Origin: a virus
Direction: 5' to 3' (one strand)
Virus record (IMG/VR): IMGVR_UViG_3300020583_000224
Coordinates: 58,713-122,712 of that record
Length of the DNA: 64,000 nt
Made by a program: the position numbers and the translations under genes. Under the pieces are notes generated by a model, which worked only from the letters and a program-made list of their open reading frames with translations, was not told the origin of the DNA and made no database searches. Positions 37,901 to 46,045 of the stretch are shown one piece after another; within the stretch, counting starts at the first letter, position 1, and every line of letters starts with the position of its first letter.

Positions 37901-39056
37901 GGCGTTCACGTTCGTGGAGGCTGGCACCGTGAACTCGGGCGCCGGGTTCGTAGTGGCCTCCGCCGGGCCGTTCACGGTCGGCACGGCTGCGATCAGCTTC
38001 ACCCAGTTCTCCGGAGCCGGGGAGATCACGGCCGGGACCGGCCTGTCCAAGTCCGGCAACACGATCTCGCTCTTCACGCCGGTGGCCTCCGGCAATCTTC
38101 CGGGAGCGACCGCCAGCGCTCAGGGCGCCGTCATCCTTGACGGTACCGCGACGGACATCGCGCCCCTGGGGACCCAGGCCGCTGGTGCGGTCGGCAAAGC
38201 GGCCGACGCCGGGCACGTGCATCCCCTGTCCGCGACGGGCAACGTCCAGACCTTCACAGCGAACGGCACCTGGAATAAGCCAGCGACAGCGACGCAGGTC
38301 ACGGTGATCCTCATCGGCGCGGGTGGCGGCGGAGGATCCGGCGCGGTCGAGAACTCGGGCACGGTCGCCTCCGGCGGCGCCGGTGGCGGCGGCGGCGGTT
38401 ACACGATCAAATCGTTCCCGGCCGCGCTGCTCAGCTCCACCGAGACCGTCACCGTCAGCGCAACCGGCGGAACCGGCGGCGCCGCGGTCGGCACCGCCGC
38501 CTCGGCGGGCAACGCGGGCGGGGCTGGTGGCGCCACCAGCTTCAAGAGCACCTCATGGGCAGTCGCCAACGGCGGTGCGGGCGGCGGCGCAGGCACCACA
38601 GGCGCCGCCACCGGCGGAACCGGCGGCGTCGGGTCCATCAACGGCGGCACCGGCGCAAGCTCCAACGCGGCTGGCGGTGCAGGCGGCACCGGGTCCGGCT
38701 CCAACCAAGGCGGCTCCGGCGGCGGCGCGGGCGGCGGCATGGCCACCACCCCCGCCAACGTCGCAGGCGGCGCGGGCGGCTTGATTCAGTCCTCGTCCGG
38801 CAACCTGGGCGGCACCGCAGGCACATCAGGCGGCGGCTCGGGCGGCGCAGGCAACTCGGCCGGCGTCAACGCGCCCGTCGCAGGAACCGGCGGAGGCGGC
38901 GGAGGAACCCTCACCGCTGGAACCGGCGGCAGCGGCGGCCTAGGCGGCAACTACGGCGGAGGCGGTGGCGGCGGCGCAGGAGCCACCACGGGCCAGAGTT
39001 CGGGTGCAGGCGGAAACGGCGCAGGCGGACTCGCCGTCATCATCTCCCTGAATTAG
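34923..39056 (+). CDS. Large tail fibre with pectate-lyase-like and glycine-rich domains
   Basis: 1377 residues from a GTG. Residues 1 to 110 form an attachment domain. Repeats NNLSDL with TARTNLGLG follow near 128, 161 and 258. From about 318 (APAYGAKGDG) to 800 is a right-handed beta-helix of pectate-lyase type, often with polysaccharide-binding or cutting activity. Two linkers with GTQAAGA and DAGHVHP (near 830 and 1075) and GGTGQATPQAAIN follow. The last 250 residues are glycine-rich (GGAGGGGGGY) and probably form a trimeric tip. It recognises the host surface. It lies upstream of the packaging genes, away from the other tail genes. Confidence 0.88.
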   Translation: MPLPGDLNKISVTATYQDAAGNPLAGTVTFTPSADLADSTGRVILRAEPIPAQVVGGVMSPPSLACTDNANIAPTGWTWAVVEYISGASANVATRSYSVLLPHTLGSTVDLSTLSPVVPQPGVTNYLLATNNLSDLSNAATARTNLGLGTAATSAATAFAQTANNLSDLASASTARTNLGLGGAATENVGTGAGTVAAGNDSRITGALQTTGGTMSGPIAMGSNKVTGLANGTAGSDAAAFGQIPTSASGIGGLLAANNLSDVANVTTARGNLSAAASGSNSDITALTGLTTALPVSEGGTGSTTGPAAQVALGGVSWFNVQAPAYGAKGDGNMVADAAMTATSATLTSATANFTAGDVGKLVQVRGAGAAGADLNTTISGFTNSTTVTLTVAAGTTVSAATAVYATDSAAACQSAFTAAQGVYYGTTYVPPGIYMWSTFVSISKCMRIMANGALIITTNSGALNLTNTFLSPTPGVFGRGNGLVIEGLELDCTGGHNIYNVNLSNFSWRDMVLTQRSSNFSAVWHDTTGTNFIGGDIRNVLTYVYGSARTIQAWHLVSHVGGGLALTKWTRCLFQNQGADTAQFLLWTEARGGTNYTNGLELDSCVFTSATGGGAAFWSAQGVVLVNCRVVNSNNTVNGNSIYRVGTNTGSGVSTYTSQGVTIVGCGRDLPGPDGSTTWDVHLDSTVDQVVIEAYECRFRSTDAAKTPFFNLNSATHVLVLDCPTAVITNPGNAIQIPVTGDGNTPGTGDGAVSIPSLTLGAALPIGSGGTGQATPQAAINALTGTQSAGKYLRSDGTNASLASIQAADLPAATTSVQGAVVIDGTAADIAALGTQAAGAIGKSADAGHVHPTAGLVDTATTQNVGGTKTFTGEIVVPTPVNAGDAVTKAYADAISLGLSIKGSVQEATAAALPANTYSNGASGVGATLTGNATGTLTVDGVTVALNDRVLVQNEATGANNGIYLCTTAGATGVAYVLTRATDMNTAAKIPGAFTFVEAGTVNSGAGFVVASAGPFTVGTAAISFTQFSGAGEITAGTGLSKSGNTISLFTPVASGNLPGATASAQGAVILDGTATDIAPLGTQAAGAVGKAADAGHVHPLSATGNVQTFTANGTWNKPATATQVTVILIGAGGGGGSGAVENSGTVASGGAGGGGGGYTIKSFPAALLSSTETVTVSATGGTGGAAVGTAASAGNAGGAGGATSFKSTSWAVANGGAGGGAGTTGAATGGTGGVGSINGGTGASSNAAGGAGGTGSGSNQGGSGGGAGGGMATTPANVAGGAGGLIQSSSGNLGGTAGTSGGGSGGAGNSAGVNAPVAGTGGGGGGTLTAGTGGSGGLGGNYGGGGGGGAGATTGQSSGAGGNGAGGLAVIISLN

Positions 39057-39075
39057 GCGGCGAGGGGCGGTGACG

Positions 39076-39435
39076 ATGGCCGAACTCCCCGCCGCAGCGG
39101 CAGACGAGATCGCACGGCGCAAAGCCAAAGCCCGCGGCCGGGCACGGCTGAAAGCGCTCGGCATCGACGTCGACACCCTCACCCACGAACAGATCCGCGA
39201 GGCGTACGAAACCTACCGGCAGGCCTACATCGATATGGCCGAGGCCGGGCGGCACATGGAACCCGTCCGGATCGATGGGGATCCGCTGTCAGGAGCCTGC
39301 TTCCACAGTCGTTACGGTCAACTCATTGATGCGATCAGAGACTTTCACGGCGGCCAGCACCCCGAAGGCTGGTCGCCGCCACGGGTCAAATGGCCGACGC
39401 ACCACGAACGCGCGGCAGGCATGCGGGGCAAGTGA
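39076..39435 (+). CDS. Small protein before the terminase genes
   Basis: 119 residues from an ATG at 39076 with GAGGGG upstream; a GTG at 39070 is possible. The N-terminus is basic and helical (DEIARRKAKARGRARLKALG), followed by an aromatic stretch (YETYRQAYIDMAEAG). It lies just before the small terminase gene and may help in packaging, but no family is recognised. Confidence 0.68.
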   Translation: MAELPAAAADEIARRKAKARGRARLKALGIDVDTLTHEQIREAYETYRQAYIDMAEAGRHMEPVRIDGDPLSGACFHSRYGQLIDAIRDFHGGQHPEGWSPPRVKWPTHHERAAGMRGK

Positions 39436-39450
39436 GCAGGAGGCCGAGCC

Positions 39451-40182
39451 GTGATCGAGCGGGCACTGAAGGACGACACCCCCTGCGCCGCCACGTGGCC
39501 CATCACCGGGAAACCGTGCAGGCACCTGCCCATGCCCGGCCTCGACGTGTGCGAAGCCCATCATCCCGACGGCGACCAGCGCGTCCCCCCGCCGTCCGAA
39601 ACAGTCCGGTGCACCGGCACCAACCGGGAATCCGGGGAACGCTGCCGGCGGCCACACCGGCCCGGCGGGAAAGTCTGCAATAAGCACGGCGGCAACGCCC
39701 GTGCCCCCCGCGAAGCCGCCGACCGGCGCGTGGCGATCAAGAAGGCGAGGGAGCGGATGGAAACCTACGGCGCACCCGTCAAAATCGCTCCCGAGCACGC
39801 GCTCCTCGCAGAGATCCACCGCACCGCCGGACACGTCGCCTGGCTCGAACAGCAGGTGCACGCGCTTACCGAGGGCGAGCTCGTGTGGGGCATCACCCGC
39901 GTCAAGGAAGGCGGCGAGGACCGGGGTATCACCGAAGAGGCGGTGCCGCACGCGCTCCTGAAGCTGTACCAGGAAGAACGCGCCCACCTCGTGAAAGCCT
40001 GCGCCGCAGCGCTCCGCGCGGGCATCGAGGAGCGGCAGGTCAAGCTCGCGGAGTCCCAGGGGGCCCTTGTTGCCCAGACGATCCGGGCGATCCTCGGCGA
40101 CCTGAACCTGAACGCGACACAGAAGGCGCTCATCCCCATCATCGTCCCGCAGCGCCTGCGCGAACTCGCGCTCACCAACTGA
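39451..40182 (+). CDS. Probable terminase small subunit
   Basis: 243 residues from a GTG. The N-terminus holds Cys/His clusters (CAATWPITGKPCRH, CEAHH, RCRRPHRPGGKVCNKHGG), then a basic helix (VAIKKARERME) and a long helical C-terminus. Small terminase subunits of actinophages often begin with such clusters ending in KHGG. It lies directly before the large subunit, where a small subunit binds the packaging site and loads the motor. The assignment rests on position and build. Confidence 0.72.
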   Translation: MIERALKDDTPCAATWPITGKPCRHLPMPGLDVCEAHHPDGDQRVPPPSETVRCTGTNRESGERCRRPHRPGGKVCNKHGGNARAPREAADRRVAIKKARERMETYGAPVKIAPEHALLAEIHRTAGHVAWLEQQVHALTEGELVWGITRVKEGGEDRGITEEAVPHALLKLYQEERAHLVKACAAALRAGIEERQVKLAESQGALVAQTIRAILGDLNLNATQKALIPIIVPQRLRELALTN

Positions 40183-40195
40183 ACCAGAGGGCGGG

Positions 40196-42805
40196 ATGAC
40201 CGCCACCGTGGAGTGGGTCGAATACGCCGCCCGCGCGTTCGAAGTCGTCAGGCCCCCGGCGTGGCGCGACATCGCAAGACCCGAGCAGCTCGCACCCGAG
40301 GGCGACTGGCTCGTCTGGGCGTATATCGCCGGGCGAGGTTGTGTCGCAGGCGATACTCGAATCTACCTGCCGCTTGAGGATCGGCACGAGCGGATCGACA
40401 TCCTAGCCTCAGCGGGCCGCGCAATCACGGTCCTCGCCCTGGCATCCAGTGGACCGCGTCCGGTCGCCACGGACGGCGCCCCATTCGTCAAGGGCGTCGC
40501 GCCGCTGTACGAGGTGACGACGTCCGACGGGCACGTCATCACCGCGACGGATCGGCATCGGTTCCTTGGTCCGCAAGGATGGCTGCGACTCGCTGACGTG
40601 CGCGCCGGACAGCTTCTTGCCGCAGGAGCTCCCGTTGCACAGCAGGCAGCTTCTTGCGGCCAGTCAACGTCGCCCGCAGGTGGTCCGCGTTCGACGGGAA
40701 CACCCGCAGGTTCGCCGGATCGTTGTCCGACGTGTCTCCGTTGCGATGGTCAACGACCTCTCCCGGGAGCAGCATTCGGCCTAGTTCGCGTTCCATCACC
40801 AAGCGGTGCATCCGCACGTACCCCTTCACTGCTTGAGGGTGGTCCGGCTGGTGCTGCAGGATGTAGCCCTGCTCATCTACCGCATAGCCTCCGCGCCAGA
40901 ACGGGTTCCGCTCCGGCCGGGCTTTCGCAGGAAGACGATCTAGTCCAAGCTCGACCAGTCGATCCCGGACCGTCTCGTCGTTACAGCCCAGCGCTGCAGC
41001 CATCTCCCGGCACGACATGCCCTGCGCATGAAGGTCGCGGAGATCGCCCTCGGGGATTTGAAGACGCCTGGCTTTCGACTGCTTTGCCCGCTGCTGCGGA
41101 GTCTTCTCGCGGCCTCGAAGCTGGACGCCAGCCCGCTCAAGACGCCGCTGCACGGTCTGGTGCGACACTCCAGCGTCTTTGGCTATGCCCTTCGCCGACT
41201 CGCCAGCCTCATAGCGAGCCCGCATCTCCTCGGCGGTCAACTGCGCCAGAAACTCCTGGCGCAGCGTCACGCCGGCTTCTCGCAGTCGCCGGGCAACCGT
41301 TTGCGGTGTGGTCTGGTACTCGATCGCGATCGACCGCATCGGCTGGCCAGCCAGATACTGAGCTAGCGCCTCAGGCGGCAACGAAATCTTTGGCATGTTT
41401 GGATTGTATCGCCTGGACGCGGGTTGTGACGGTACGACCTGTAGGAACGGGCGTCTTCTACGACCTCACGGTTCCCGGTGCGGAGAACTACGCAGCCGAG
41501 GGAATGTGGCACCACAACAGCGGAAAGACGCGCTCCGCCGCCGAATGGGTCCACGAGAAGGCCACGCTCAACCCGGGCGCCCGCATTGCCCTCGTCGGCC
41601 GCACTCCGGCTGACGTCCGCGATGTCATGATCGAGGGCGAGTCGGGGATTCTTGCCTGCGCGGGCGAGGATCGCCCCATCTATGAGTCGACCAAGCGGAA
41701 GCTGACGTGGGCCAACGGGTCCACTGCGCACGCCTACTCTGCCGAAGTCCCCGACCAGCTCCGAGGCCCGCAGCACGGGTTTGCGTGGTGCGATGAGCCT
41801 GCCGCCTGGACGGATGCCCGCAAGGGCGACGTGCTCGACACGGCGTGGAACAACCTGCTGCTCGGCCTGCGTCTCGGGGCGAACCCGCAGTGCGTGGCCA
41901 CCACGACCCCGAAGCCCAACGCGCTGATCCGCACCCTGCTCGGCCGCGCCTCCACCGTCGTCAGCCGCGGCTCGACCTACGACAACCTCGCCAACCTCGC
42001 GCCCTCCTTCCGCGAGCACGTGCTCGCCACCTATGAGGGCACCAGGATCGGCCGCCAGGAGCTCCTCGGCGAACTGCTCGAGGACGTCGAAGGCGCCCTG
42101 TGGACGCTCGACCGGATCGACGCTGGCCGAGTCGCGGTCGCGCCCGACATGGTGCGCGTCGTCGTAGCCGTAGACCCGTCCGGCGGATCCGGGCCCAACA
42201 ACGACGAGCAGGGCATCGTCGTCGCTGGCCTCGGCGTTGACGGCGCCCTGTACGTGCTCGCGGACCGGTCGTGCAAGCTGTCCCCGCACGGCTGGGCGTC
42301 GAGGGCGATTGCGGCTTACCGCGAGTTCGCGGCCGACCGTATCGTGGCTGAGCGCAACTTCGGCGGCGAGATGGTCGAGTCGACGATCCTCCAGGTCGAC
42401 AAACTCGTGCCCGTCAAGGTGATCACCGCATCGCGGGGCAAGGTGCAGCGCGCCGAGCCGATCGCCGCGCTCTACGAGCACACGCCCGCCCGCGTCCACC
42501 ATGTTGGGGCGCTGCCTCAACTCGAGGACCAGCTCACCACCTGGACCCCGCAGGACGGCACGAGCCCCGACAAACTCGATGCGATGGTGTGGGCCTTGAC
42601 CGAGTTGACGGATGGCCTCGGCGCGGACGCGTGGATCGAGTACATGAAGCGCCGCGCCGAAGAGGTGGGCATGCAGCCGCGCGAGCGGGCGCCAGAGGTC
42701 CTCGAACCGCCCGAGCCGCGGCGCGATCCCGAACCTGAACCGGATGACCCGGTAGCCCGCCTGCGTGCCGCCCGTACTGCCGCACTCCGCGCCCAACGCA
42801 GATAA
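40196..42805 (+). CDS. terL: Terminase large subunit precursor containing an intein
   Basis: 869 residues as translated; removal of the intein (Cys49 to Asn441) leaves about 476 residues, the usual length. The intein splits Walker A: AGRG before it and SGKTR after it. CDEPAAW near precursor residue 527 is the Walker B region. The RNase H-like nuclease begins near 655 with VAVDPSGGSG and includes DAMVWALTEL near 796. The enzyme cuts concatemeric DNA and pumps it into the capsid; without splicing the ATPase site cannot form. The 3' extein matches the style of its neighbours, while the intein centre does not. Confidence 0.93.
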   Translation: MTATVEWVEYAARAFEVVRPPAWRDIARPEQLAPEGDWLVWAYIAGRGCVAGDTRIYLPLEDRHERIDILASAGRAITVLALASSGPRPVATDGAPFVKGVAPLYEVTTSDGHVITATDRHRFLGPQGWLRLADVRAGQLLAAGAPVAQQAASCGQSTSPAGGPRSTGTPAGSPDRCPTCLRCDGQRPLPGAAFGLVRVPSPSGASARTPSLLEGGPAGAAGCSPAHLPHSLRARTGSAPAGLSQEDDLVQARPVDPGPSRRYSPALQPSPGTTCPAHEGRGDRPRGFEDAWLSTALPAAAESSRGLEAGRQPAQDAAARSGATLQRLWLCPSPTRQPHSEPASPRRSTAPETPGAASRRLLAVAGQPFAVWSGTRSRSTASAGQPDTELAPQAATKSLACLDCIAWTRVVTVRPVGTGVFYDLTVPGAENYAAEGMWHHNSGKTRSAAEWVHEKATLNPGARIALVGRTPADVRDVMIEGESGILACAGEDRPIYESTKRKLTWANGSTAHAYSAEVPDQLRGPQHGFAWCDEPAAWTDARKGDVLDTAWNNLLLGLRLGANPQCVATTTPKPNALIRTLLGRASTVVSRGSTYDNLANLAPSFREHVLATYEGTRIGRQELLGELLEDVEGALWTLDRIDAGRVAVAPDMVRVVVAVDPSGGSGPNNDEQGIVVAGLGVDGALYVLADRSCKLSPHGWASRAIAAYREFAADRIVAERNFGGEMVESTILQVDKLVPVKVITASRGKVQRAEPIAALYEHTPARVHHVGALPQLEDQLTTWTPQDGTSPDKLDAMVWALTELTDGLGADAWIEYMKRRAEEVGMQPRERAPEVLEPPEPRRDPEPEPDDPVARLRAARTAALRAQRR
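40340..41518 (+). mobile_element. Intein in the terminase Walker A motif, with an antisense endonuclease gene in its centre
   Basis: 393 codons. Block A is CVAGDTRIYL at the start; block B is TSDGHVITATDRHRF near precursor residue 112; block F is VGTGVFYDLTVPGAENYAAEG (in part) and block G is MWHHN, with Ser442 as the first C-extein residue. These are all parts of a class 1 splicing domain. Between blocks B and F, where an endonuclease domain normally sits, the plus frame is open for about 280 residues but is low-complexity (Pro, Ala, Ser, Arg). The opposite strand there encodes an HNH endonuclease. Confidence 0.92.
40539..41396 (-). CDS. HNH homing endonuclease encoded antisense inside the intein
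   Basis: 285 residues from an ATG at 41396, with TACAAT about 12 nt upstream as a possible -10 box. The N-terminal half has several resolvase-like HTH units (QPMRSIAIEYQTTPQTVARRL, ESAKGIAKDAGVSHQTVQRRL and MSCREMAAALGCNDETVRDRL, each in part). The C-terminal part is an HNH domain: MHRLVMERELGR, then GEVVDHRNGDTSDNDPANL and NADH. It differs from its surroundings in codon use. It fills the intein endonuclease slot on the opposite strand, so it probably cuts intein-free terminase genes and drives homing of the whole intein. Confidence 0.9.
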   Translation of the reverse strand: MPKISLPPEALAQYLAGQPMRSIAIEYQTTPQTVARRLREAGVTLRQEFLAQLTAEEMRARYEAGESAKGIAKDAGVSHQTVQRRLERAGVQLRGREKTPQQRAKQSKARRLQIPEGDLRDLHAQGMSCREMAAALGCNDETVRDRLVELGLDRLPAKARPERNPFWRGGYAVDEQGYILQHQPDHPQAVKGYVRMHRLVMERELGRMLLPGEVVDHRNGDTSDNDPANLRVFPSNADHLRATLTGRKKLPAVQRELLRQEAVRRARQRVAAILADQGTDADPSR

Positions 42806-42817
42806 AGGGGGCCCGGC

Positions 42818-45800
42818 GTGCCCGATGTGATCACCGCTGCGGCCACGCCCAACACTCCCCGGATTCGGGTGCGTGAGCGCATCGGCGGCGGGTTCATGCG
42901 CCTCGCAAAGGTATTCGGCACCGCAGTCCCCGCGGACATTGCCGCAGCCGAGACCGCCGCCGGCATGGACTCGTCCACCCCGTTCTCCCCGGGCGCGCCC
43001 CTCTCGCCCTACGACGGATACTCGCGCACCCCGCGCAGCCAGAACTTCGTCCCCCAAGTCAACGTCACCACCCGGCCGCGCACCCACGAACGCGTCTCGT
43101 TCGAAACCCTCAAGGGCCTGATCGACGCCTACGACATCGCCACCATGGCGATCTGGCACCGCATCGACTCGCTGCGCTCCCTCGACTGGTCGCTCGTCGC
43201 GGCCGACGGATTCGAGGGCGACGTGGCCGACGCGGTCGCGATCGGCATGTCCGTGCTCGCCAAGCCCGACGGGCAAACCCCGTTCGGGGCGTGGCTCGCC
43301 GAATGGGTGTACGACATCCTCGCGTTCGACGCCGGCACCCTGTGGCGGATGCGGAACCGGGCCGGGCAGGTCGTCGGGCTGCGCGTGGTTGACGGCAGCC
43401 TGATCGCGCCGCTGCTCGACGACTGGGGCAACACGCCCCAGGCCCCGGCCCCGGCGTTCGTGCAATACATCAACGGCTTGCCGTGGAACTGGCTGACCAC
43501 GAACGACCTGATCTACAGGCCGTTCCGCAAGCGTCCCGACTCCCCGTACGGGCGGCCGCCGCTCGAGTCGATCCTGCTCAATGCGAACACCGACCTGCGG
43601 TTCCAGGCGTACTTCCTGCAGCGGTTCACCGAAGGCAACCTGCCCGCCGCGTTCGCCAGCGCCCCGGACTCGTGGACCCCGCAGCAGATCGAGCAGTTCC
43701 AGGAGTACTGGGACGGGTTCATCCTCGGCGACCAGTCGTTCAAGTCGCAGATCCGGTGGATCCCCCCCGGCTCGAAGATCGAGTGGAGCAACGAGAAAGA
43801 CTTCACCGACGCGTTCTCGCTGTTCATGATGCGCAAGACGCTCGCCGCATACCACGTGGTGCCGTCCGACATGGGCATCACCGACACCGTCAACAAGTCA
43901 ACCGGTGAAACCCAGCGCGACGTCCAGCACCGCATCGGCGACGTGCCCCTCGCCCGGCACGTCTCCGACATCCTCACCGCGTTCCTCCAAGACGACCTGC
44001 ACCTGCCCGTCAAGCACCAGTTCGACTTCGGCGAGGAACAAGACGACCGGCTCCAGTTGGCGCAAGCCGACGACATCTACATCAAGAACGGCACCGTCTC
44101 CAACTCCGACATCCGGGAACTGCGGTTCGGCCTCTCGGAGCCCGAAGGCAAGCGGGTCCCGCGGTTCGTCTACTCCAACCGCGGCGGACCCATCCCACTG
44201 TCTGCGCTCGAAGCCGTGGCGGGGCCGATCGACTTCGAATCCGGCGCCCCGCAGCCTGGCGCGCCGCTGCCGCACACCGTGTTCCAGCCCGTCGAAGGCG
44301 TCGAAGGCAACCCGCCGACCCCGCGTCCGCCGCTCGCGGTCGAGCAGTACGGTCCGGGCGCGCTGCCCGTCGCGGCACCGCAGTCCGTGCCCGCGCTGCC
44401 GGTTGCACCCGTGCAGGCCGAATTGAAGGCGGCCCCGGTCGCGAAGGACGGGCCTACTGCGGGAATCACGGCAGCGACCGGGATCACGTCCTACGACCTC
44501 GTCGGACGCCACGACGACGAAGACGACGACGAGGACGAGGCTGTCGCCAAGGAACTCGCCGCATACCGGCGTTTCGCCAAGGCCCGGCGCCGCGACGGCA
44601 GATGGCGCGACTTCCAGTTCCAGGCCGTAGACGCCGCCACCGCGCGCAGCCTCAACGAGGCCGGCCACCAGTCCGTGCTCGCCAAGCAGTCCGGCATCCC
44701 GGGACTGACCAAGCGCTCCGGCATGATCTCGCTCGACCTGCCCGCAGGCCTCGTGCCGACCGTACCGGGCGGCGTGAACGACCACCATGTGACCGTCGTG
44801 TACCTCGGTCCGGACGTGGCGAATGAAGAGTTCGACACCGCCTGCGACCGCGCCGAAGCCGCGGCAGCAGCCTGCCCCGGACCGCTCACCGGCACCATCG
44901 CAGGGATCGACACGTTCCCGCCGTCCAGCGGCAGCGATGGCAAGATTCCCGCGTTTGTGCCCGTCACGCTGCCCGGCGTCGAGCAGGTACGCGCGTCGCT
45001 CGAAGACCTCTCAGCGAGTGAGCACACCGACTACCACCCGCACGTGACGCTCGCATACCTCGACGAAGGCGACCCGCTGCCGGACCCCGTGCCGCCGACG
45101 CTCGTCACCTTCACCCACCTTACTGTGCACCGCGGCGACGAGACCCGCAGCTTCCCGCTCGGGCCGCGCATGCTCGGCCTGGCGAAGGCCGCGGCGGGAA
45201 GTGAACCGGGCCCAAAAGCTGACGCCTCCGCCAAGGAGGCGTCCAGCCACTGGCCCGGATGGGACTACGACGAGACCGCCGCAGACCACTGGGCACGGAA
45301 ACTCGCCGACGGCTACGTTGCCGCGTTGAGCGTCGCCCGGGCGCAGCGGATCGCGGCCAGCTTCCTCGCCGCGCACCCCGGCGACGGCGAGAAGCACACC
45401 AAGGCCGAAACCGCCGCGATCGCCGCAGCGCTACTCGCAGCGGCCCTCGCGCACCTCGAGGACCAAAACCTCGACCTCACCAGCGCCGCCACCGCAACAC
45501 TCCAAGGCCTCTACACCGACGCCTACCTGATCGGCGCCGCCAGCGGCAACGCAGTCATCGACGGCGGCAAGCCCGTGCTCACAGGCTGGTCGCCAGGCAA
45601 GACCGACGAAGCGCACGGGCTCATCGAGGCGCTCGCGCTCGGCACCGGCCTGTCCGCGCTGCTGCGGCGCGCGCCCGAAACCGCGGCGGCCATGTCCAGC
45701 ACGCGCATGGCCGTGCTCGCCAGCGCGCTCGCGGCAGGCGCGGCAGCCGGACAATCAGCCGCGATCATCGCAGGGTCGCTCATCGCAGTACTCAAGGCGG

Positions 45801-46045
45801 GGTGGCGGTCGCTGACCGCTGCCATCACCGAAGTCACCAGCGCATCCAGCGCAGGCGCGAGCGACGCCTACCAGAAGCGCGGCATCACCCTCTACGAGTG
45901 GGCCCTCGACCCCAGCGTCAACAACTGTCCGATCTGCATAACGAACGCCAACTCGGCGCCCCGAAAGTTCGGGCAGAAATGGCCCAGCGGCCAGGCCGCC
46001 CCGCCAATCCACGGCCGCTGCCGCTGCGCGCTCGTCCCGGCCTAG
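42818..46045 (+). CDS. Portal protein fused to 2H-phosphoesterase and MuF-like domains
   Basis: 1075 residues from a GTG with AAAGGGGG upstream. Residues 80 to 470 are a portal: FVQYINGLPWNWLT, LIYRPFRKRPDSPYG, AYHVVPSDMGITD and RDVQHRIGDV are typical. Residues 635 to 775 match the 2H phosphoesterase fold, with HVTVVYLG at 657 and HVTLAYLD at 742 as the two HxT motifs. Residues 860 to 1075 are MuF-like and end in CPICITN and HGRCRC. The portal forms the DNA gate; MuF assists head assembly and can be injected. The central 2H domain is unexpected. Confidence 0.9.
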   Translation: MPDVITAAATPNTPRIRVRERIGGGFMRLAKVFGTAVPADIAAAETAAGMDSSTPFSPGAPLSPYDGYSRTPRSQNFVPQVNVTTRPRTHERVSFETLKGLIDAYDIATMAIWHRIDSLRSLDWSLVAADGFEGDVADAVAIGMSVLAKPDGQTPFGAWLAEWVYDILAFDAGTLWRMRNRAGQVVGLRVVDGSLIAPLLDDWGNTPQAPAPAFVQYINGLPWNWLTTNDLIYRPFRKRPDSPYGRPPLESILLNANTDLRFQAYFLQRFTEGNLPAAFASAPDSWTPQQIEQFQEYWDGFILGDQSFKSQIRWIPPGSKIEWSNEKDFTDAFSLFMMRKTLAAYHVVPSDMGITDTVNKSTGETQRDVQHRIGDVPLARHVSDILTAFLQDDLHLPVKHQFDFGEEQDDRLQLAQADDIYIKNGTVSNSDIRELRFGLSEPEGKRVPRFVYSNRGGPIPLSALEAVAGPIDFESGAPQPGAPLPHTVFQPVEGVEGNPPTPRPPLAVEQYGPGALPVAAPQSVPALPVAPVQAELKAAPVAKDGPTAGITAATGITSYDLVGRHDDEDDDEDEAVAKELAAYRRFAKARRRDGRWRDFQFQAVDAATARSLNEAGHQSVLAKQSGIPGLTKRSGMISLDLPAGLVPTVPGGVNDHHVTVVYLGPDVANEEFDTACDRAEAAAAACPGPLTGTIAGIDTFPPSSGSDGKIPAFVPVTLPGVEQVRASLEDLSASEHTDYHPHVTLAYLDEGDPLPDPVPPTLVTFTHLTVHRGDETRSFPLGPRMLGLAKAAAGSEPGPKADASAKEASSHWPGWDYDETAADHWARKLADGYVAALSVARAQRIAASFLAAHPGDGEKHTKAETAAIAAALLAAALAHLEDQNLDLTSAATATLQGLYTDAYLIGAASGNAVIDGGKPVLTGWSPGKTDEAHGLIEALALGTGLSALLRRAPETAAAMSSTRMAVLASALAAGAAAGQSAAIIAGSLIAVLKAGWRSLTAAITEVTSASSAGASDAYQKRGITLYEWALDPSVNNCPICITNANSAPRKFGQKWPSGQAAPPIHGRCRCALVPA

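Noticed and set aside
34689-38222. Minus-strand frame of 1177 codons opposite the tail fibre
   Set aside because: Composition is that of a shadow frame (Gly, Arg, Asp, Val repeats mirroring the sense codons). The plus strand encodes recognisable fibre motifs.
38311-39056. GGC-rich repeated DNA that looks like a tandem repeat array
   Set aside because: It encodes the glycine-rich tip of the tail fibre in frame; the repetition is explained by the protein.
41363-43855. Minus-strand frame of 830 codons opposite terminase and portal
   Set aside because: This frame overlaps the start of the HNH gene but lacks any domain; it is a shadow of the two sense genes. Only the HNH frame on this strand shows real protein features.
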